A stretch of 64,000 nucleotides of DNA from Elgaria multicarinata webbii. Taxonomy: Eukaryota > Chordata > Lepidosauria > Squamata > Anguidae. A model generated the notes under the pieces. The model did no database searches. It was not told where the DNA came from and was given only the letters and a program-made list of their open reading frames with translations. The DNA is taken from assembly GCF_023053635.1 (NCBI RefSeq), contig NC_086188.1, positions 632,501 through 696,500 of the forward strand. The letters are read 5' to 3'. The translations under genes and the position numbers were made by a program. This document shows positions 61,301 to 64,000 of this stretch, one piece after another (the first letter of the stretch is position 1; every line of letters starts with the position of its first letter).

Positions 61301-63858
61301 AACTCTCCCGTGGTTATACTAAGCCTAGTACTAAGGTTATACTAGTATTATACTAGTATAAATACTAGTTAGTATTAACCTAGTATTAACCTAGTATTAA
61401 GGTTATACCTTAGTATATATAACCCAGTTATATATAACCTAGTTATACCCTAGATATATATATCCTAGTTATATATACTATAACTTAGTTTTAAGGTTAT
61501 ACTAGGCTCGTTCACAAGAATCAAGCCTGTCAAATTTGTAACTGCATACTTGCAAGACTGTCTATTATCTGACAAAATTAAAAGTGCAATCCTATAAGTG
61601 TCTACTCAGAAGTAAGTGCCATTGAGTTCCACAGGGCTTACTTCCAGGTAAGTGGGCATAGGACCAGGGCCTATTTTCCATTTTTTAAAACTCTCTTAGC
61701 AGTACCAGGAGAAGTCAACATAGCCACAAAAAGTCAGTATGGAGACTGGGTGTTTTGTGTGTGTTTCTTTTTAAATAGCTCTTCCTCAAGAATAAGTTTT
61801 GTATTATAAAATTAGTTCTGTGTTATCTGGCAAATAAAAGCATTTCCTCCCATTCTTCCTGCAGAAGAAACATTTCACCGGAATTTAATATTTCCTGCAC
61901 ATACGACAAGAGCTCTGCTCCGCAATGCCCAATTTTCCGGCTGGGAGATATTCTCAAGGCTGCAGGAGAGAACTTTTCGGAGGTGGCCGTTCAGGTCTGT
62001 GGCCTCTCTCATGTTTCTAGGTTCTTTCAGGACTGCTCTGCTTCCCGGAAGAACCGAGGTCAGGTCTCCCAGTACGTCAGCAGCAGCTATTTCCTGACCT
62101 ACCTCCTGGTTACCTTGTGAAAACCTCTTATCAAAGGCGAGCGCTTCCTGGTCTGCTCTGAAAAAGAGCCATACAGGTGTTTCTTTACTAAACGGGTGGG
62201 GGACCGGTGTCTCCCCCCCCTGATGTTTTGGCCTACAACTCCCATCAGCCCTAGCTAGCATAGCCAATGGGGAGGGACGATGGGAGTTGTCGGCCAAAAC
62301 ATGCCCACCACATCTTAGGGGAAAAAGTATTTCTCTAAAGTTGCCTCCCCAACCTGGTGCACTCCAGATAGGTTTGAATTACAAGTGCCAGCATTCCCTA
62401 GTCAACATGGCCAGCTGGGGGATGCTGGGAGTTGTAATTCAAACCTATCCAGAGGGCGCCAGGTTGGGGAAGGCTGCCCTAAAGCCACGGTGGTTTTCTC
62501 TCTGCCAGGACCCTGTTTACCTGGATCCCAGGTGGCTGTGTGAGGCTGAGATCATGAGCTTACTTATTCTGCCTCTGCCGACAGTGTGTGCTTGGTGCCT
62601 TGTAGAGCACAAGAGGATAGGTCCCTGCCCAAGGAGCTTACAATCTGATGCTCACCACCAGGTTGGGAAATGGAGGTGAGAGCAAGCAAGAGGAGGAGGG
62701 GCTTTAATTGTAGACCTTCATACTTAGGCTTAGTTTTCAGAGGGGATGTGGACTAAGGGGTGATGCCAGTGGTTTCCTGGAAAAGGTGGGGTTTGGGGAG
62801 GCACTTGAAGGGAGAGCAGGGCCCCTACGCTCCTATTGTGGGAGGCAGTTCCAGGCACAAGGGCAGTGGCAGGTGTTTGAGGGGGCAGGTGAACGTTCAG
62901 ATTCTGTGTGTTTTCCCCAAGGCCAGAGACAGCTTTCAGAAACGGGAGTCAGCCATCCCTTCATTCTCCCGGAATGCTAGGTGTCGCCTGATATTTGTAA
63001 CACCCACCAGTGACTCACTTCTGTAGTTTGCAATCTCCATTTGTAACCTCATCTGCAGACCTCATGGCCACAACCTGTAGCGCGGTGAAGAGTTCCGGAG
63101 AATTTGCACATTATTTTGTGACTTTAGTCATGTTAAAGTTGTGGGTTTTACAATCTGAATGACCTCCTGTTGTTATTTTTAGAAAACTATCCAGATAGTA
63201 CAGTACCCTTACTAGGCCAACTCAAAAGATCACCTCCAAATGTGCAAGCTTTTGAGATTTCCAGATCTCTTCATCAAGTAAGATGTTACAAAAAACAGGT
63301 TAGCCAGGGTGCGGGTAGGAGGTGGAATAGGAGAGGGGAAAGACTGAGTAGGTGATGATGTCTGCAAGGTCAGAGCTTAAAAATGATAGGGAAGCGGAGG
63401 AAGTTTTGCAGACATTCAAATTGGGCTCTGCCAGGGGATGTGGTTTCAGTTAAAACAAATTACCAGGAGACAGTTGCACAGCCGCTTCTGCTTGTCTGAG
63501 CAATCCAATTGATTTTTGTTTAAAGGTCTAATCTGTTCATTTCCAATAGCATTAAAAGCACTAATGTCTTTCTTTTGATTGCTTTTAGTATTTTATGTAT
63601 TTCATTGTTGTAAGCCGCCTTGTGAGTGCCCCTGCCCTGAAACGTGGCCAATAATACATTTCTTTCCCCTCCGGATTGTTGACCCTGTTTTAAAAGTGCC
63701 CACCTTGTTGTATCTCTCAAGGGTGGCATCATTGCCATTGAAATTAACTGGAATTGCATCCTGGACAAATGGCTTCACCGTTGCCAGCCCAAATATGGAT
63801 TCCGCCGCTTGGATGACAAAAAAACGAATGAAGCTTTGTATCCTGGCTACAATTTTAG
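55207..63858 (+). CDS. P2RX7: P2RX7, P2X purinoceptor 7, exons 1-8 (3' part outside window)
   Basis: Trimeric ATP-gated cation channel of the plasma membrane. In mammals it drives K+ efflux, inflammasome activation and large-pore formation in immune cells. Eight exons with continuous phase give 282 full codons plus two bases. The N-terminus [20 protein letters not shown] (human MPACCS) keeps the juxtamembrane cysteines. TM1 is about residues 26-46. ATP-contact residues are present: K64 and K66 in [10 protein letters not shown]178/L180 in ENFTVLIKN, and N281 with the split arginine in YPGYNFR. All ten ectodomain cysteines are there (108, 118, 124, 141, 151, 157, 205, 215, 249, 258). Several N-glycosylation sequons occur (NTT, NFT, NYT, NIS, NFS). 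P2RX7 rather than P2RX4 is favoured by the CC motif, [16 protein letters not shown] and FRRLDD. Exon 2 is 12 codons shorter than human. Exons for TM2 and the C-terminal ballast lie to the right. Confidence 0.95.
55474..55692. repeat. Two identical 23-bp direct repeats 196 bp apart
   Basis: Copies of a word starting 'aggttcttccatggggg' and ending 'cacatt' lie at 55,474-55,496 and 55,670-55,692. Just before the first, 'ggtgcttccggat' is repeated in tandem (55,448-55,474). Confidence 0.8.
55730..55885. mobile_element. Penelope-like element terminal fragment
   Basis: 'aggagtcttgtgacaccata', 'aagactaacagatttattgt' and 'ggcatttttcgtgggctag' are the classic terminal text of reptile Penelope-like elements. 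No coding part was seen. Confidence 0.6.
55926..56001 (+). repeat. L2-type LINE 3' tail
   Basis: 'ccgttgtaaactgcccagag', 'agctttggctattgggaggt' and (AAAT)n. Confidence 0.8.
56138..56280 (-). repeat. L2-type repeat, reverse
   Basis: 'ttttatttatttatttaatt', 'tatttctatacagctcaata' and 'agagcggtgaacataggt'. Confidence 0.65.
56400..56485 (-). repeat. L2-type repeat, reverse
   Basis: 'cctgttcttcagccgagaaa' and 'ccccagaatggcttacaaag' parallel 48,340 and 110. Confidence 0.5.
57022..57154 (+). CDS. P2RX7: P2RX7 exon 2, residues 42-86
   Basis: Encodes (C)[18 protein letters not shown], then [20 protein letters not shown] and YTIPMQ. It carries the two ATP-binding lysines. It is 12 codons shorter than human exon 2, the missing part lying between KVKG and DTA(E/D)YT. 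Acceptor TTCAG, donor GTGAGT. Confidence 0.95.
57228..57325 (-). repeat. CR1-type LINE 3' end fragment, reverse
   Basis: 'agtaataagaaaagccctgc', 'tggaccaaaccgagagccca' and 'ctcacagtggctaaggg' are the inverse of the CR1 end. Confidence 0.7.
57715..57786 (+). CDS. P2RX7: P2RX7 exon 3, residues 87-110
   Basis: Encodes [20 protein letters not shown] then LCPE, with the first conserved ectodomain cysteine. Acceptor GTAG after a long T/C tract. Confidence 0.95.
57787..58900. other. P2RX7 intron 3, no recognised repeat
   Basis: 1.1 kb of unassigned sequence with a G-run near 58,155 and T/C-rich segments. No exon was seen. Confidence 0.5.
58901..58973 (+). CDS. P2RX7: P2RX7 exon 4, residues 111-134
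   Basis: Encodes [20 protein letters not shown] then PQSN and one base of glycine. Head-domain cysteines 118 and 124. Confidence 0.95.
59016..59160. repeat. Long palindromic repeat related to family B
   Basis: 'aactatgcaagtttagacaa' with 'gagtcctgcagcttccccag' on the left mirrors 'gaatgctggaagctgtatga' with 'ctgtctataattgcatagga' on the right. Confidence 0.55.
59459..59590 (-). repeat. L2-type LINE 3' end, reverse
   Basis: (TTTA)n then 'tttttataccgcccaatagc', 'cgaagctctctgggcggttc' and 'acaaaaattaaaaccataa'. A well-kept copy. Confidence 0.85.
59726..60013. mobile_element. Candidate MITE with imperfect terminal inverted repeats, family D
   Basis: The left end 'ctggtttgcacgtaacaag' plus 'aagcc' is the approximate reverse complement of the right end 'ggcttctcgttatgtgcca' plus 'cag'. 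'gtgagtttccccgtggggt' inside mirrors 'ctacggggaaattcactc'. 288 bp, a single copy in the window. Confidence 0.55.
60096..60192 (+). CDS. P2RX7: P2RX7 exon 5, residues 135-166
   Basis: Encodes [20 protein letters not shown] then [12 protein letters not shown] and two bases of valine. Cysteines 141, 151 and 157 are present, with an NTT sequon not found in human. Donor GTAAGG. Confidence 0.95.
60263..60353. mobile_element. Penelope-like element terminal fragment
   Basis: 'ggactgtagtccttgaaggc', 'tgatgccataagtgtgta' and 'aaggtcctgcaagactcttt' are the inverse of the terminal text seen at 55,730. Confidence 0.55.
60879..60959 (+). CDS. P2RX7: P2RX7 exon 6, residues 167-193
   Basis: Encodes (V)[17 protein letters not shown] then VHFPKFNYT. 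It includes the ATP-contacting threonine and leucine in FTVLIKN. Donor GTAAGT overlaps the lysine codon. Confidence 0.95.
61313..61512. repeat. AT-rich degenerate tandem array of CTAGTAT/TATAACC words
   Basis: About 200 bp built from variants of TTATACTAG, AACCTAGTATTA and TATATATAACCTAG. Many are self-complementary because of the CTAG and TATA cores. It is not a simple microsatellite and was not found elsewhere in the window. Confidence 0.7.
61576..61672. repeat. Family B palindromic repeat, best copy
   Basis: 'aagtgcaatcctataagtg', 'ctactcagaagtaagtgcca', 'acagggcttacttccaggta' and 'gtgggcataggacc' form two inverted arms. Confidence 0.65.
61865..61994 (+). CDS. P2RX7: P2RX7 exon 7, residues 194-237
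   Basis: After a split lysine codon it encodes [20 protein letters not shown], then [20 protein letters not shown] and AVQ. Cysteines 205 and 215 and three N-glycosylation sequons are present. Acceptor TGCAG, donor GTCTGT (C at +3, weak). Confidence 0.95.
62209..62312. mobile_element. Palindromic MITE-like element, family A, inner part
   Basis: 'gatgttttggcctacaactc' and 'ccatcagccctagctagca' on the left and 'gatgggagttgtcggccaaa' with 'acatg' on the right. The outer CCCCAACC arms are missing. Confidence 0.7.
62343..62482. mobile_element. Palindromic MITE-like element, family A, best copy
   Basis: The left arm 'cctccccaacctggtgcact' plus 'ccagataggtttgaattac' and right arm 'gtaattcaaacctatcc' plus 'ggcgccaggttggggaagg' are nearly perfect complements over about 50 bases each. 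A stable long hairpin is expected. Confidence 0.85.
63187..63290. repeat. Unclassified retroelement-end-like sequence
   Basis: 'gtgcaagcttttgagatttc' and 'cagatctcttcatcaagta' resemble the 'agctttcgag ... cttcatca' text at the ends of Penelope-like and related elements. Weak call. Confidence 0.3.
63575..63662 (+). repeat. L2-type LINE 3' tail
   Basis: 'gttgtaagccgccttgtgag' with 'ggccaataatacattt' as a damaged tail, only 60 bp upstream of P2RX7 exon 8. Confidence 0.6.
63722..63858 (+). CDS. P2RX7: P2RX7 exon 8, residues 238-282 (last in window)
   Basis: Encodes [20 protein letters not shown], then [20 protein letters not shown] and PGYNF with two bases of arginine. Cysteines 249 and 258 are present. 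The NFR ATP-binding motif is intact. Donor GTAAAG. No further exon before the edge at 64,000. Confidence 0.95.
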
Positions 63859-64000
63859 GTAAAGGATGTTTGAAAAGACCCAACTATGTCGAGATTCTAC
63901 TTCCGTATGTAGCAGCCTAATAAGGGGGAGACTTCAGGCTTCCTGCTGACTTCCAAGTTATCAGGGATGTTTCCCTTTTTCTTCTATTTTTAAAAGTACA

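Noticed and set aside
55207-63858. Assignment of the plus-strand gene to P2RX4
   Set aside because: The N-terminal CC motif, [11 protein letters not shown], the RLGDI segment and FRRLDD agree with P2RX7. Only the end of exon 2 looks P2X4-like.

Overview
The window is vertebrate nuclear DNA, most likely from a squamate reptile. It carries one complete gene (IFT81, minus strand) and the first half of another (P2RX7, plus strand) in a head-to-head arrangement, embedded in many old interspersed repeats. The squamate call rests on the repeats. There is a Sauria-type SINE with a Bov-B-like tail and a run of CCTTT at its end, CR1 3' ends with octamer tails, L2-type LINE tails, MIR/CORE-SINEs, tRNA-headed SINEs and Penelope-like pieces. 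There are also many copies of short palindromic elements. No bacterial, organellar, tRNA, rRNA or CRISPR feature was found.

Layout. Bases 1 to about 13,900 are intergenic and hold only repeats. From about 13,910 to 52,450 lies IFT81, read right to left. Eighteen coding exons were placed by hand with GT/AG boundaries and continuous phase, giving a 676-residue product, the same length as the human protein. A CpG-rich promoter block lies at about 52,240-52,760. It includes a perfect RFX X-box palindrome, a second RFX-half-site palindrome and a TCACGTGA E-box, as expected for a cilium gene. Bases 52,760-55,100 are a short intergenic spacer with three retroelements nearly end to end (CORE-SINE, CR1, Sauria SINE). 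From 55,207 to the right edge runs P2RX7. Exons 1-8 (282 complete codons) are present; TM2 and the long C-terminal ballast region lie beyond the window.

The two genes have unrelated jobs. IFT81 is an IFT-B core subunit that carries tubulin into growing cilia together with IFT74. P2RX7 is an ATP-gated cation channel of immune cells. In human both are on 12q24 but roughly 11 Mb apart, so their adjacency here is a synteny point and not evidence of shared function. I see no new molecular system. The points most worth a second look are the cilium-type promoter motifs, a P2RX7 exon 2 that is 12 codons shorter than in human, the palindromic repeat families, an AT-rich degenerate tandem array in P2RX7 intron 6, and a 23-base direct repeat inside a long antisense open frame over P2RX7 exon 1.
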